Below, piece by piece: positions 35,576 through 44,772 of a stretch of DNA of 64,000 nucleotides (position 1 is the stretch's first letter; the number at the start of each line of letters is the position of its first letter). The position numbers were made by a program, and so were the translations under genes. The notes beneath the pieces are model-generated. The model had not been told where the DNA came from and did not search any database. It saw nothing but the letters and a program-made list of their open reading frames with translations. The stretch is from Agromyces mariniharenae (GTDB taxonomy: Bacteria > Actinomycetota > Actinomycetes > Actinomycetales > Microbacteriaceae). Location of the stretch: contig NZ_VSSB01000002.1 in NCBI RefSeq assembly GCF_008122505.1, positions 62,001 to 126,000 of the forward strand, written 5' to 3'.

Positions 35576-36661
35576 CTATTCCGCGGACCTCAGCCCGTCG
35601 AGGGTCACCGCGGCCGGTCGGGCGGCTCCGGCGCGGTCGACGGGATGAGGGCGGTGCACGAGATCCTCGAACAGGGCGACGTAGTCGGCCGCCATCCGGG
35701 CCGCTGAGAAGCGGGTCTCGGCGGATTCGCGGCATGCCGCGCGATCGAGTTCGCCCGCGCGCCGGAGCGCATCCGCGAGATCCTGCGGGGTTCCGCGCAC
35801 GAACCCCGTGCGGCCCTCCTCGACGATCTCCTGCACCGAGCCGCGGGGCGTCGCGACCACCGGACTGCCCGTGGCGAGCGACTCGATCATGACGAGGCCG
35901 AAGGGCTCGTCCCACTGGATGGGGTTGAGGAGCGCGCAGGACTCGCCCATGAGCGCGTACTTCTCGTCGGCCGACAGCTCGCCGAGGTACTCCGCGTTCG
36001 ACCCGAGCGCGGGCCGCACGACCTCCTCGAAGTACTCCTCCTCGGCCGGCTCCTGCATCTTCGCGGCGATTCGCAGGGGGATCCCGGCGATGGCCGCCGC
36101 CTCGATCGCCTCGGGGATGCCCTTCGACGCGTGCATGCGGCCCACGAAGCAGGCCGTGTCGCCACCGGGCCCGACCGGCACGTCCTCGACGCGGATGCCG
36201 TGGTGGATGACGCGCGCGATCGGCACCGGCGCGGCGAGCGATGCCTGGTTGTGCGAGATGGCCACGAACGCGACCTCGGATGCCGCGGCCAGGTACAGCT
36301 CCTGCTCGAGCGGGATGAGCGGTCCGTGCGCCACGGTCGCGACCGGGACGTCGGTCGCGGACTTCGCGATGATCGGCCCGGCGAGCGTGTTGTCGAGGAT
36401 CACGTCGACGTCGGCGAGGCCGGCGAACGAGCGCAGCAGGTGCCGCAGCTCGTGCGCGGTCACGCCCATCGTCTCGGGGTCCGAGGGCTCGAAGCCGTCG
36501 AGCTTGGGCACGGGCGAGGTGCTGTCGGCGGATGCCGCGAGCACCACCTCGTGGCCGGCCTCGTCGAGTGCGCGCGCCAGCGTGTCGATGAAGGACTCGA
36601 TCCCGCCGTAGGCCGGGGGCGGGATCGGGATCCAGGGCGGCGCGATGATGCCGATTCTCAT
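35576..36661 (-). CDS. GT4-type glycosyltransferase
   Basis: 361 residues, GT-B fold. The N-terminal domain opens IGIIAPPWIPIPPPAYGGIE, the usual GG acceptor loop. The C-terminal sugar-nucleotide domain has ACFVGRMHASKGIPEAIEAA and the E-x7-E motif in DEPFGLVMIESLATGSPVV. Cytoplasmic or membrane-peripheral; donor and acceptor unknown. Its ATG overlaps the stop of the glucosidase-like gene upstream (ATGA). The same pair is common in Actinobacteria, where it is linked to stress-time glycoside or trehalose-like synthesis; this is context, not proof. Confidence 0.9.
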   Translation of the reverse strand: MRIGIIAPPWIPIPPPAYGGIESFIDTLARALDEAGHEVVLAASADSTSPVPKLDGFEPSDPETMGVTAHELRHLLRSFAGLADVDVILDNTLAGPIIAKSATDVPVATVAHGPLIPLEQELYLAAASEVAFVAISHNQASLAAPVPIARVIHHGIRVEDVPVGPGGDTACFVGRMHASKGIPEAIEAAAIAGIPLRIAAKMQEPAEEEYFEEVVRPALGSNAEYLGELSADEKYALMGESCALLNPIQWDEPFGLVMIESLATGSPVVATPRGSVQEIVEEGRTGFVRGTPQDLADALRRAGELDRAACRESAETRFSAARMAADYVALFEDLVHRPHPVDRAGAARPAAVTLDGLRSAE

Positions 36662-38799
36662 GTGTGCTCCCTTCGGGTGGCCACCGGGGCCGATGGGATC
36701 GGCTCGCGGTGCAGGGTGACGCCGGCGGGCAGACCGGCGACGGACGTGCCGGACCGCGAGGTGTCCAGCGAGATGCGACGCCCGGCGAACGGGACGTTGC
36801 GCAGGTGGATGTCGCCGAACGTCTCCGCCGAGGTCGGGGCGACCCAGACCTCGCCCGTCGGGAGCGACGGGTCGAACCGGAGCGTCGTGCGCAGGAGGGA
36901 GAGCGGGGTCGCCGCCGCCCACGCCTGCGGTGAGCACGAGGCGGGGTAGGCGACGGGCTCGGGATAGCGCTCCCGGTCGAATCCGCAGAACAGCTCGGGC
37001 AGCCGTCCGCCGAAGTACGACGCCGCCTCGAACAGGCCCGAGACGATGCGGTTGGCCTCCTCGACGAACCCGTAGCGCATGAGGCCGGCGGCGACGATCG
37101 CGTTGTCGTGCGGCCAGACCGAGCCGTTGTGGTAGCTCGCCGGGTTGTAGGCGCCCATGTCGGTGGCGAGCGTCCGCACGCCCCACCCGCTGAACATCTC
37201 GGGCGAGAGCAGGCGCTCGGCGACGGCCCCGGCCTTGTCGTCGTCGACGATGCCGCTCCACAGGCAGTGCCCCATGTTCGACGTGGCGGCGTCGACGGGT
37301 CGCTTGTCGCGATCGAGCGCGACGGCGAACCAGCCGCGGTCGGGGAGCCAGAACGCGTCGTTGAACGCGCGCTTCAGCTCGGCCGCGCGCTCCGTCCACC
37401 GCTCGGCGGCCTCGTCGTCGCCGCGGAGCTTCGCCAGCATCCCGCGCGCGAGGAACGCGTCGTAGACGTACCCCTGCACCTCGCACAGGGCGATGGGCGC
37501 CTCGGCGAGCGAGCCGTCGGCGAAGTTGATGCCGTCCCACGAGTCCTTCCAGCCCTGGTTCACCAGGCCGTGGTCGTTGAGGCGCGCGTACTCGACGAAG
37601 CCGTCGCCGTCGCGGTCGCCGAACCGGTCCACCCAGTCGAGCGCGCGATCCGCGGCCGCGAGCAGGTCGTCGGCGTCATGGGGGAGTCCGCCCCAGCGGG
37701 CGAGCTCGCCGAGCACCACGACGAACAGCGGGGTGGCGTCGATCGTGCCGTAGTAGACCGACCGCCCGCCGAGCGCGAGGTTCGTCGTGGTGCCGAGTCG
37801 CACCTCGTGCAGGATGCGGCCGGGCTGCTCCTCCGACGAGGCATCCTCCCGTTCGCCCTGCAGGCCGGCGAGCGTCTGCAACGTGCCGAGCGCGAGCGCC
37901 GGATCGAGGGGGAGGGCCATGAGCGAGGTGAGCAGCGAGTCCCGTCCGAACAGCGCCATGAACCACGGCACGCCCGCGGCGACCACCGGTCGGTCGGGGT
38001 GGTCGGGATCGAAGATCCGGAGCGCCCCGAGGTCCTCCTGGCTCCGGCGGATGACGCGTTCCATCGCGTCGTCCTCGAGCGACGAGACCGGGGACCCCGA
38101 CTGCCACGCCAGGAATCGTCGCGCCGGTTCGGTCAGCACGTCCTCCTCGGCGTCGGGTGCTGCGGCGAGGTCGGGCACCTCGTCGGCGGGGACGACCCGC
38201 AGGGTGCGCGACCACTCGCCGCGCGCGTCGAGCACGACGTCGAAGGAGAGACGGTCGCCGACGAGCTCGGCGCCCTCCGCCATCACCAGGAGGCCGTGGT
38301 TCTCGGCGTTCGCTGAGCGGATGCGGTAGCGACCCGGTCCCTCGGACTCGATGCGCTTCGGCCGCCGAGCGCCGCGACCCTCCTTCACCTCGAAGATGTC
38401 GGCGAAGTCCGCCTCGATGACGACCTCGACGCGGAAGGCCATCGGGTCGCGGGAGAAGCTGCGCAGGGTGATGGTCTCGAGGAGCCCCGCGCCGACCCGG
38501 CGGTCGCGCTCGACGATCAGCGGGGTGTCGGCGCGTCCCGGCACGTGGCCGGCCCGTCCGACCATGACGACGCGATACGGATGCGGCGTGATCGAGGAGA
38601 GCGGCTCCACCGGCGTGTCGTCGACGAGCAGCGTCAGCTTCGAGACCACGCGCGTGTCGCGGTAGAAGGCCCCGTGCGGGAGCTCGGGCGCCATGTCGCC
38701 GTTGGGGCCGGAGACGCAGAAGGAGGTCCCCTCCACGATCGTCACCGCACCCGGCCCCGCCGTGTTCGCGAGCGTGTCCATGTTCCAACCGGTCATCAT
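36658..38799 (-). CDS. Amylo-alpha-1,6-glucosidase/glycogen-debranching-like protein
   Basis: 713 residues. An N-terminal beta-sandwich domain (about 15-210; FCVSGPNGDMAPELPHGAFY, then DTRVVSKLTLLVDD) of the glycogen-debranching N-terminal type leads into an (alpha/alpha)6 barrel. The barrel carries AAGVPWFMALFGRDSLLTSL (acidic Asp in the FGRDS motif), NQGWKDSWDGI (WKDS), and HNGSVWPHDNAIVAAGLM. These are GH63/GH133-type barrel motifs. The enzyme probably cuts alpha-glucosidic bonds in an intracellular glucan or glucoside. ATG 38799 (MMTG) has GAAGGGCGG upstream. Coupled to the glycosyltransferase. Confidence 0.88.
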   Translation of the reverse strand: MMTGWNMDTLANTAGPGAVTIVEGTSFCVSGPNGDMAPELPHGAFYRDTRVVSKLTLLVDDTPVEPLSSITPHPYRVVMVGRAGHVPGRADTPLIVERDRRVGAGLLETITLRSFSRDPMAFRVEVVIEADFADIFEVKEGRGARRPKRIESEGPGRYRIRSANAENHGLLVMAEGAELVGDRLSFDVVLDARGEWSRTLRVVPADEVPDLAAAPDAEEDVLTEPARRFLAWQSGSPVSSLEDDAMERVIRRSQEDLGALRIFDPDHPDRPVVAAGVPWFMALFGRDSLLTSLMALPLDPALALGTLQTLAGLQGEREDASSEEQPGRILHEVRLGTTTNLALGGRSVYYGTIDATPLFVVVLGELARWGGLPHDADDLLAAADRALDWVDRFGDRDGDGFVEYARLNDHGLVNQGWKDSWDGINFADGSLAEAPIALCEVQGYVYDAFLARGMLAKLRGDDEAAERWTERAAELKRAFNDAFWLPDRGWFAVALDRDKRPVDAATSNMGHCLWSGIVDDDKAGAVAERLLSPEMFSGWGVRTLATDMGAYNPASYHNGSVWPHDNAIVAAGLMRYGFVEEANRIVSGLFEAASYFGGRLPELFCGFDRERYPEPVAYPASCSPQAWAAATPLSLLRTTLRFDPSLPTGEVWVAPTSAETFGDIHLRNVPFAGRRISLDTSRSGTSVAGLPAGVTLHREPIPSAPVATRREHT

Positions 38800-39018
38800 C
38801 ACCGCCCTTCGCGGCCGGATCCCATGTGGGCCCACAGGTCATCGAGCCGCGGGGCCGACCGTGTTCCACGCTACGAATCCGGCGCGCGGGATGTCAGGGG
38901 ATTGACCGCGCCGGAGGCGCTCGCTAGCCTCCGTGGCCGGTCGGGCGGGGGATCCAGGCACTCCGGAACCCCGGTCGCCGATCCGACCGGGACGGTCTCG
39001 AGGCTGCGCGGCGCGGGT

Positions 39019-39387
39019 TCAGGCGGCCGGTGAGGTCGCGACGCCCGCCGTCCGCGGACGCGACGGCAGATGCTCCGTCGGGATCCGGTTGGTGTCGCGG
39101 TCGGCGATGGCGGCGCTGAGCGACAGGCCGGCATTGCTGTTGACCGCGATCATCAACCGGTCGAGCCAGTGCTTGTCGCGCGGCGAGCGTGCGACCGAGT
39201 CGAACTCGGCCCGGAGGAACGTGATGTGGGTGATGAACACCCGCTGCTCCTGGCCGACCTCGTCGGCCCAGCTGAGCAGGACGGGCTCATGTCGGCGCAG
39301 TTTCGTGGTGATGACGGTGAAGACGTGATCGAGGAGTTCATCATCGATGACGATCGGGCCCACGCCGTCAAGGTGCAGTGCTCCCAT
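39019..39387 (-). CDS. DUF7882-type small protein (intact relative of the 10.4 kb pseudogene)
   Basis: 122 residues. MGALHLDGVGPIVIDDELLD, then VFTVITTKLRRHEPVLLSWA, RVFITHITFLRAEFDSVARS and DKHWLDRLMIAVNSNAGLSL. The MG-L--G opening, KLRR and late W/N-rich helix match the Microbacteriaceae family seen at 11003. The last 30 residues are Arg/Pro/Thr-rich. ATG 39387 is set by alignment with the paralogue; a longer frame exists. Divergent from the AraC-type gene. Function unknown. Confidence 0.75.
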   Translation of the reverse strand: MGALHLDGVGPIVIDDELLDHVFTVITTKLRRHEPVLLSWADEVGQEQRVFITHITFLRAEFDSVARSPRDKHWLDRLMIAVNSNAGLSLSAAIADRDTNRIPTEHLPSRPRTAGVATSPAA

Positions 39388-39589
39388 GGTGGACGTCCGG
39401 CTTTCCAGAAACGCGAACCCGCGTGACACAGCGACCTGCTGCGGATCTCGGATAGTCCGTCCCTGTGGCTCACAGTACGCCCCGCGTCGGGAATCCCCCC
39501 GAATGCGGGACAGTTGGTGCGATCCGGTGTGAAAAGCATGCGCAATGCGGATGAATGGGACGGGGATGCGCGTCCGGAGAGGGGACGCC

Positions 39590-40540
39590 GTGGCCGTCAC
39601 GCACCTGCACGCCACGACGGTGGACCTCGACGAGGCCGAGGCGCGGCTGCGGGCGATCTACCCATCGATCCGCGTCCACCGTCCACGCGGCGACACGTCG
39701 TTGATCCTCGAGGAGCGATTCGACGGCGACCCGCGGTTCAACCTCGTCGAGTTCGTGTTCTCGATGGGGTCCTCGGCCGGCCAGGACAGCACGCCGGGCG
39801 CGGTGATCTCGAGGACGATCGGTCGACCGATGTCGCTCTCCGACGGACGCGCGGTCAGCACGACCGAACGACCCGTCCTGATCCTGCCCGGGGTTCCGCT
39901 CGCCGGCACCTGGGAGCGCGTCGACGCGCAGGCCATGCTCGTGCCCGCTGACACGCTCGAGGAGTACGTCGCGCTGCGGGTCCACTCCGACGAGCGGCCC
40001 AACGGCGAGCACCTGGTGCAGGCGCCGTCGCAGGCGCTCGCCGACCAGTGGAACCGGTTCCAGGACTACCTCGTGCGGGACTTCTTCCGCGCCGAGGGAG
40101 CCTTCGAGAACGAGCTCATCCGCGCGACCACCGAGGAGCTGTGCGTGCGGATGCTCCTCACCGTGTTCTTCCCACCGTCGTCGCATCGTCCGGTCGACGG
40201 CCGCGGAGCCATGCCGGCAAGTGCGCAGCGGGCGGTGGCGTACGTCGACGAGCACGCCCATGAGCCGATCACGATCGCCGACATCGCGGATGCCGCGCGC
40301 CTCTCGCTGCGCGGCCTCCAGGCCGCGTTCCGTCGCCACCTCGACACGACGCCCTACGAGTACCTCCGGATGGTGCGGCTGAACGGCGCGCGCGAGCAGC
40401 TGCGACATCCCGATGCGGACACCACCGTGGCATCCGCGGCCCGAACCTGGGGGTTCGCGCACCTCGGCCGCTTCGCGGGCGACTACCGCGCTCTCTTCGG
40501 CGAAACGCCGCGGGCCACGCTGCATCGGGGCCGGGCATGA
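39590..40540 (+). CDS. AraC-family transcriptional regulator (first of a tandem pair)
   Basis: 316 residues. The N-terminal 200 residues are an AraC_binding_2-like sensor domain (TTVDLDEAEARLRAIYPSIR start). The C-terminal AraC HTH pair has SAQRAVAYVDEHAHEPITIA, then LSLRGLQAAFRRHLDTTPYE and HLGRFAGDYRALFGETP. GTG 39590 is chosen because GGAGAGGGG lies 7-15 bases upstream. The stop overlaps the next AraC-type gene (ATGA), so the two regulators are made together and may form a heteromer or sense related ligands. Confidence 0.88.
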   Translation: MAVTHLHATTVDLDEAEARLRAIYPSIRVHRPRGDTSLILEERFDGDPRFNLVEFVFSMGSSAGQDSTPGAVISRTIGRPMSLSDGRAVSTTERPVLILPGVPLAGTWERVDAQAMLVPADTLEEYVALRVHSDERPNGEHLVQAPSQALADQWNRFQDYLVRDFFRAEGAFENELIRATTEELCVRMLLTVFFPPSSHRPVDGRGAMPASAQRAVAYVDEHAHEPITIADIADAARLSLRGLQAAFRRHLDTTPYEYLRMVRLNGAREQLRHPDADTTVASAARTWGFAHLGRFAGDYRALFGETPRATLHRGRA

Positions 40541-41481
40541 CCGCCGAGGTGGTGCACTGGCACTGGGAGACCAGGGATCCCGGGGTGGCCGACCAGGTCG
40601 TGCGCGACACCTACCCGGGAAGCGAGCTGAAGCAGTTGAGCTCCTTCGGCAGGTTCACGCAGGAGCTCGACGGCGACGCGGGCGTGAACGAGGTCAGGAT
40701 GCGCCTCGACGGCAGCTTCGAAGGGGCGTCCGACATGGAGGGCGAGGTGCTCGTGGTGCTGCCGACCGCCGGGGAGTTCGCGTGGACCGTCGGCGAGGAG
40801 TGCGGCAGCGGCAACCAGCCCTTCCTCGGCCAGCCGGGCGACCGCATCCGGAGTCGCCAGTCCGATGCCGAACTCCGGCTCATGAGCTTCGACGCTGCGG
40901 CCATGGCCGGGTACGCTGCCGACGCGTACGGCATGCCCGACGCCGACGTCCGCTTCGACGGACCCGACCCGGTGTCGCCCGAGCTCGAGCGATTCTGGGT
41001 GGCGACGGCCGCGATGGCCGCCGCGGTGTTCCGCGACCCGGCCCTCGACACGATGCCGATCGTGCACGCCACGACGCGCCGTCACCTCGCCATGGTCACC
41101 CTCGAGGCGTTCCGGCTCGTCGGCGACCCCGACGTGCGTCTCGCGTCGTTCCGCGCCCGGCAGCGGCTCAGCCGGAGAGCCCTGGCCTACGTCGAGGACC
41201 ACGCCCACGAGCCGATCACGCCCGACGACGTCGCCCGTGCCGTGGGCGTCCCGACGACCGCGCTCGACGAACTCCTGCGTGCGACCACGGGCTCGACCGC
41301 CGCAGACCTGCTCCGTCGCGCACGGCTCGCCGGTGCGCACGCCGAGCTCACGCGCTCGGATGCCGCGACGACGACCGTCGCCGCCGTGGCCCGCACGTGG
41401 GGCTACCGCGACCCCGCTGCGTTCGCCCGGCAGTACGGCGCGGTCCATGGACGGCCGCCCTCGCACACGCTCCGCTCCTAG
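40537..41481 (+). CDS. AraC-family-like regulator (second of a tandem pair)
   Basis: 314 residues, same plan as the preceding protein but diverged. The sensor domain begins VVHWHWETRDPGVADQVVRD, and the C-terminal HTH region has ALAYVEDHAHEPITPDDVAR. Its first recognition helix reads VGVPTTALDELLRATTGSTA instead of the usual S-R-L-Q-x-x-F pattern. The final YRDPAAFARQYGAVHGRPPS is canonical. DNA specificity therefore probably differs from its partner's. Followed 93 bp later by a FUSC-family gene that may be the target. Confidence 0.82.
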   Translation: MTAEVVHWHWETRDPGVADQVVRDTYPGSELKQLSSFGRFTQELDGDAGVNEVRMRLDGSFEGASDMEGEVLVVLPTAGEFAWTVGEECGSGNQPFLGQPGDRIRSRQSDAELRLMSFDAAAMAGYAADAYGMPDADVRFDGPDPVSPELERFWVATAAMAAAVFRDPALDTMPIVHATTRRHLAMVTLEAFRLVGDPDVRLASFRARQRLSRRALAYVEDHAHEPITPDDVARAVGVPTTALDELLRATTGSTAADLLRRARLAGAHAELTRSDAATTTVAAVARTWGYRDPAAFARQYGAVHGRPPSHTLRS

Positions 41482-41574
41482 CGAGGTCCGGGCCACGGTG
41501 GCGGTCCGAGACGGGGCGACGCGTGCGGGGATGTCGCCGCACCGATCCGCGACGGATGCGGCAGGGTTGGTCGC

Positions 41575-42567
41575 ATGGAGTCCCGGCGTGCGATCGCGTG
41601 GTCGTGGCGGAACGTCGCCCACGGCGTCATGCTCGCCCTCCCCGCGGTCGCGGCGTCCGTGTTCGATCCGTCGCTCGGATTGCCGCTGGCGGTCGGCGTG
41701 CTGCCCGCGGCGGCCCTGGGCCTGCGCAGCACGCGACGGGAGCGCGCCCTCGTCATCCTCGTCGGTGTGGTCGCGGGCGCGTCCATCTTCCTCGGGTCGC
41801 TGGTCGCAGCGCGTGCAGTGCTCGCCGTCGCGCTGGTGTTCGTGCTGTGCGTCGTCGTGGCCGTGATGACCGCCGATCCGTCGCGGCGGCTCGCGCCGTT
41901 GATGCTGATGCTCGGGCTGCCGCTGTACGGCGCCGGGCTGTCCGAGTCCTCGTGGGCGGCCGGACTCGCAGCCGGGCTCCTCATGGTGGGCGGATCCGTG
42001 TACGGCTGGCTCGTCTCGCTGGCCTGGCCGGAGGGGGAGCGCGCGCGCCGTCCCGCGCGGGTCCCCGCATCGCGGACGACGATGCTCGCCTACGGGGTGC
42101 AGATCGGGCTGGCGGGCGCCGCCGGCGCCGCGCTCGGATACGCCTTCGGCGTCGACCACCCCGGCTGGGCCTGCACGGCCGCGCTCCTCGTGAGCCGCCC
42201 GGACACACGCCTGCTCGATGCGCGCGGCTGGGGGCGCGCGGCATCCGTCGTGCTCGGCTCCGTGGTCGCGTGCACCATCGCCGCGCTGTCGCCGTCGCAC
42301 TCCGCGATCGCCGTGCTCGTGCTCCTGACGCTCGCCGCCGGATCGGGCACGTCGGGGAGCCGGTGGTACGTGTTCCCCTTCTTCTCGACGGTGCTCGTGC
42401 TCTCGATGCTGCTCCTCGACGAGTCCGAATCCGCCGCGCACTGGTTCCTCGAGCGGGTCGCGCTGACCCTCCTGGGCGTCGCGCTGGCCCTCCTCGCGGC
42501 GTGGGTCGTGCCGCCCGTCGCGCAGCGAGCGCTCAGCGCGGCCGCGGATTCGGGCCGGTCGCCGTGA
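41575..42567 (+). CDS. FUSC-family membrane protein
   Basis: 330 residues with two bundles of about four to five hydrophobic helices (about 15-140 and 180-315) around a short basic loop (EGERARRPARVPASRTTM). This is the duplicated FUSC layout of aromatic-acid or fusaric-acid exporters, without the large cytoplasmic domain of the full-length type. The pattern in HPGWACTAALLVSRPDTR is the FUSC_2 signature region. Probably exports small organic acids; substrate unknown. Its 3' end overlaps a small convergent frame by 35 bp. Confidence 0.82.
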   Translation: MESRRAIAWSWRNVAHGVMLALPAVAASVFDPSLGLPLAVGVLPAAALGLRSTRRERALVILVGVVAGASIFLGSLVAARAVLAVALVFVLCVVVAVMTADPSRRLAPLMLMLGLPLYGAGLSESSWAAGLAAGLLMVGGSVYGWLVSLAWPEGERARRPARVPASRTTMLAYGVQIGLAGAAGAALGYAFGVDHPGWACTAALLVSRPDTRLLDARGWGRAASVVLGSVVACTIAALSPSHSAIAVLVLLTLAAGSGTSGSRWYVFPFFSTVLVLSMLLLDESESAAHWFLERVALTLLGVALALLAAWVVPPVAQRALSAAADSGRSP

Positions 42568-42664
42568 CGATCCGCTGCGGGATCCAGCGGGCGAGCAGGC
42601 GATCGCGCTGCCGTGCGGTGAACGCGCGGTCGTCGCCGATGATGTCGCCGACCGGATCGGCCAT
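42533..42664 (-). CDS. Possible 43-residue basic protein
   Basis: Leftward frame from ATG 42664 (ADPVGDIIGDDRAFTARQRD, then RLLARWIPQRIVTA). GGAAGGCGG lies 5-13 bases upstream. It overlaps the end of the FUSC gene on the other strand. A helix-forming, Arg-rich small protein is possible, but only the ribosome-binding site supports it. Confidence 0.4.
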   Translation of the reverse strand: MADPVGDIIGDDRAFTARQRDRLLARWIPQRIVTATGPNPRPR

Positions 42665-42720
42665 CATCCGCCTTCCGTCCGCCGTCATCCGACGACCGGG
42701 TGCTCGCGACGACCCGTGCG

Positions 42721-43200
42721 TCAGATGCGCTCGAGCCGGCGCAGCAGTGCCGCGAGCGCCTCGTGCACGGTGGCGGCGACGACCTGGGCCGGATCGCCGT
42801 CGAACCGATGCTCGCCGACCCCGACGTCGTCGTCCGTCGCGACGGCGACGAACACGGTCCCGGCGGGCCGGCCCTCCTCGGGTCCCGGTCCGCCCGCGCC
42901 CGTGACCGCCACGGCGTAGTCCGCTCCGAGCACCCGCAGCGCGCCACGTGCCATCTGCTCCGCGGCGCGGGCGGTGATGACCGGCCCGGCATCGACGCCG
43001 AGCACGTCGGACTTGACGGATGCGTCGTACGCGACGACCGAGCCGACGAACCACTCGCTGGCGTCGGGCGCCTTCCCGAGCGCGACCGCGACGGCACCGC
43101 TCGTGAGCGACTCGGCCGCGCCGACGGAGACGCCGAGGGCCCGGGCGGCGTCGGCGATCCGCTCGCCGAATCGGTCGGTCGCGTTCGAGGGGCTGCTCAT
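42721..43200 (-). CDS. CinA-family protein (nicotinamide-nucleotide amidase domain)
   Basis: 159 residues, a stand-alone C-terminal CinA domain (PncC type) that deamidates NMN to nicotinate mononucleotide in pyridine nucleotide recycling. Visible motifs: VGAAESLTSGAVAVALG (catalytic Ser/Thr region), FVGSVVAYDASVKSDVLGV, and YAVAVTGAGGPGPEEGRPAG. Length is normal for stand-alone forms. No recA or pgsA neighbour, so this is an accessory copy rather than the usual pgsA-cinA-recA arrangement. Confidence 0.92.
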   Translation of the reverse strand: MSSPSNATDRFGERIADAARALGVSVGAAESLTSGAVAVALGKAPDASEWFVGSVVAYDASVKSDVLGVDAGPVITARAAEQMARGALRVLGADYAVAVTGAGGPGPEEGRPAGTVFVAVATDDDVGVGEHRFDGDPAQVVAATVHEALAALLRRLERI

Positions 43201-43289
43201 GCAGCGACGCTACCCGACCGAGGCTCGGCGTCGGTCGGCGGCCGGCCGCTCGCGGCCGGTGCGGCGGCGGTGCGCGGCATCCGTACGCC

Positions 43290-44588
43290 TCAGCCCTTGG
43301 TCGGCGGCGGGCTGTCGGGGGCGACGTACGCGCCGATCAGCCGGAACAGGCTGTCGGCGGCGTTGTCGTAGATCCCGTCGTCGTCGAACGCCTCGGGTGC
43401 GAACGTGGCCGCGACCCCGATCGCGACACGGTCGGAGGGCAGGTACGCCTCGACGGCGCTGTATCCGCTGAGCAGCGGATTCTGCAGGATCCAATCGCCC
43501 GATCGCACCACCCCGAGCCCGTAGTTGTAGGCGTCGACCTGGGTGAAGCACGAGCCGCCGCACGACGGGAGGTGCTCGCCGAATCCGATGAGCTTCGAGT
43601 CCGTCATCTCGTGGAAGCTCTCCTCCGACAGCAGTTCGCCGGTGCCGATCGCGATCGCGGTCGTCACGAGGTCGTCGACCGTGGTGGTCTGGGCGGCGCC
43701 CATCGGCGTGCCCCAGACCGGATTCCAGAACGACGACTCCTCGTAGAACGCCTGCCCGGGCGGCACCTGCAGGGCGACGCGGCGCTCGGAGCTGAACGAG
43801 TGCAGCACGGGCTCGGGGATGAACGACGAGTCGTATGCGGCGGTCTGCTCGAGCCCCATCGGGTCGAGCACACGCTCCTGGATGAGCTCGTCGAGCGGCG
43901 CCCCGCCGATCTGCGACAGGATCTCGCCGAGGATCATGAAGTTCGTGTGCGAGTAGCTCCAGTTCGTGCCGGGCTCGAACTGCATCGGGCGCGAGAACGC
44001 GGCGTCGAGCCGCTCGTCGAACGTGAAGAGGTGGAAGGGATCCGCGTTGTAGGCGGCGGTCCATCCCTCGTCGGTCTCGAAGTCGGGGTAGCCCGTGGTC
44101 TGGTTCGTGAGCATCCGCAGCGTGACGACGTCGGACTCGGGGAGGTCGGGCATCCACTCGTCGACGGTGTCGTCGAGGGCCACGGTGCCGTCGTCGACGT
44201 ATTGGAGGAGCAGGTTGCTCACGTAGGCGAACGCGACCGCGCCGTTGCGGAAGTGCATGTCGGTCGTCGCGGGCACGCCCGTCATGGACTCGCCGAACGC
44301 CTGCTCGATGACGAGCTCGTCGCCGACCTGCACCTTCACGATCACGGCCTTCAGGTGCATGTCGTCCATCGCGTCCTGCACGAGCTCGGCGAGCTCCGCG
44401 GCCTGCTCGGGGTCGGCCGGAGCAGCGGACGCCGCTTCCGGGGCGGTCGGCGACGTGCTCGCGGCATCGGGCTGCGGCGACGCGATGCAGGAGGACGTGC
44501 CGAGGGCGACGAGCGCCGCGATCGCCGTCGTGCCGACGAGGTTCCGGATGCCGCGGCGGACCCGCCGGCGGTCGAGCTCGTGGTCCAT
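43290..44588 (-). CDS. Beta-lactamase/serine-hydrolase-fold lipoprotein lacking the catalytic residues
   Basis: 432 residues. The lipoprotein signal ends VALGTSSC (Cys34), then an Ala/Pro/Ser linker. The fold is that of class C-like serine hydrolases: VTLRMLTNQTTGYPDF stands where relatives have LLSHTSG, and FEPGTNWSYSHTNFMILGEI where they have the YSN box. The nucleophile box that should read S-x-x-K is G116-A-V-A-F120, so both Ser and Lys are missing. The YxN Asn is His214, and the late His-x-Gly is replaced (LLSGYSA). It is therefore probably a non-catalytic binding protein at the cell surface. No frameshift is present. Confidence 0.85.
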   Translation of the reverse strand: MDHELDRRRVRRGIRNLVGTTAIAALVALGTSSCIASPQPDAASTSPTAPEAASAAPADPEQAAELAELVQDAMDDMHLKAVIVKVQVGDELVIEQAFGESMTGVPATTDMHFRNGAVAFAYVSNLLLQYVDDGTVALDDTVDEWMPDLPESDVVTLRMLTNQTTGYPDFETDEGWTAAYNADPFHLFTFDERLDAAFSRPMQFEPGTNWSYSHTNFMILGEILSQIGGAPLDELIQERVLDPMGLEQTAAYDSSFIPEPVLHSFSSERRVALQVPPGQAFYEESSFWNPVWGTPMGAAQTTTVDDLVTTAIAIGTGELLSEESFHEMTDSKLIGFGEHLPSCGGSCFTQVDAYNYGLGVVRSGDWILQNPLLSGYSAVEAYLPSDRVAIGVAATFAPEAFDDDGIYDNAADSLFRLIGAYVAPDSPPPTKG

Positions 44589-44772
44589 CGGCGCTCCTCT
44601 GCGCGAGCGGGTCCAGCGTGTCGGCTCAGGCTACCGCCGTGCGAGAGCCGCGGACACGCACCCGTTCGGGCGACACGATACGGTGCTGGCGGCGCTACGG
44701 GGCGAGCGCCCGATAATCGGTTCGGACCAGGTGGCACCCGGGTGGCGTCACGCGGCGGCGGGGGGAGGCGAC

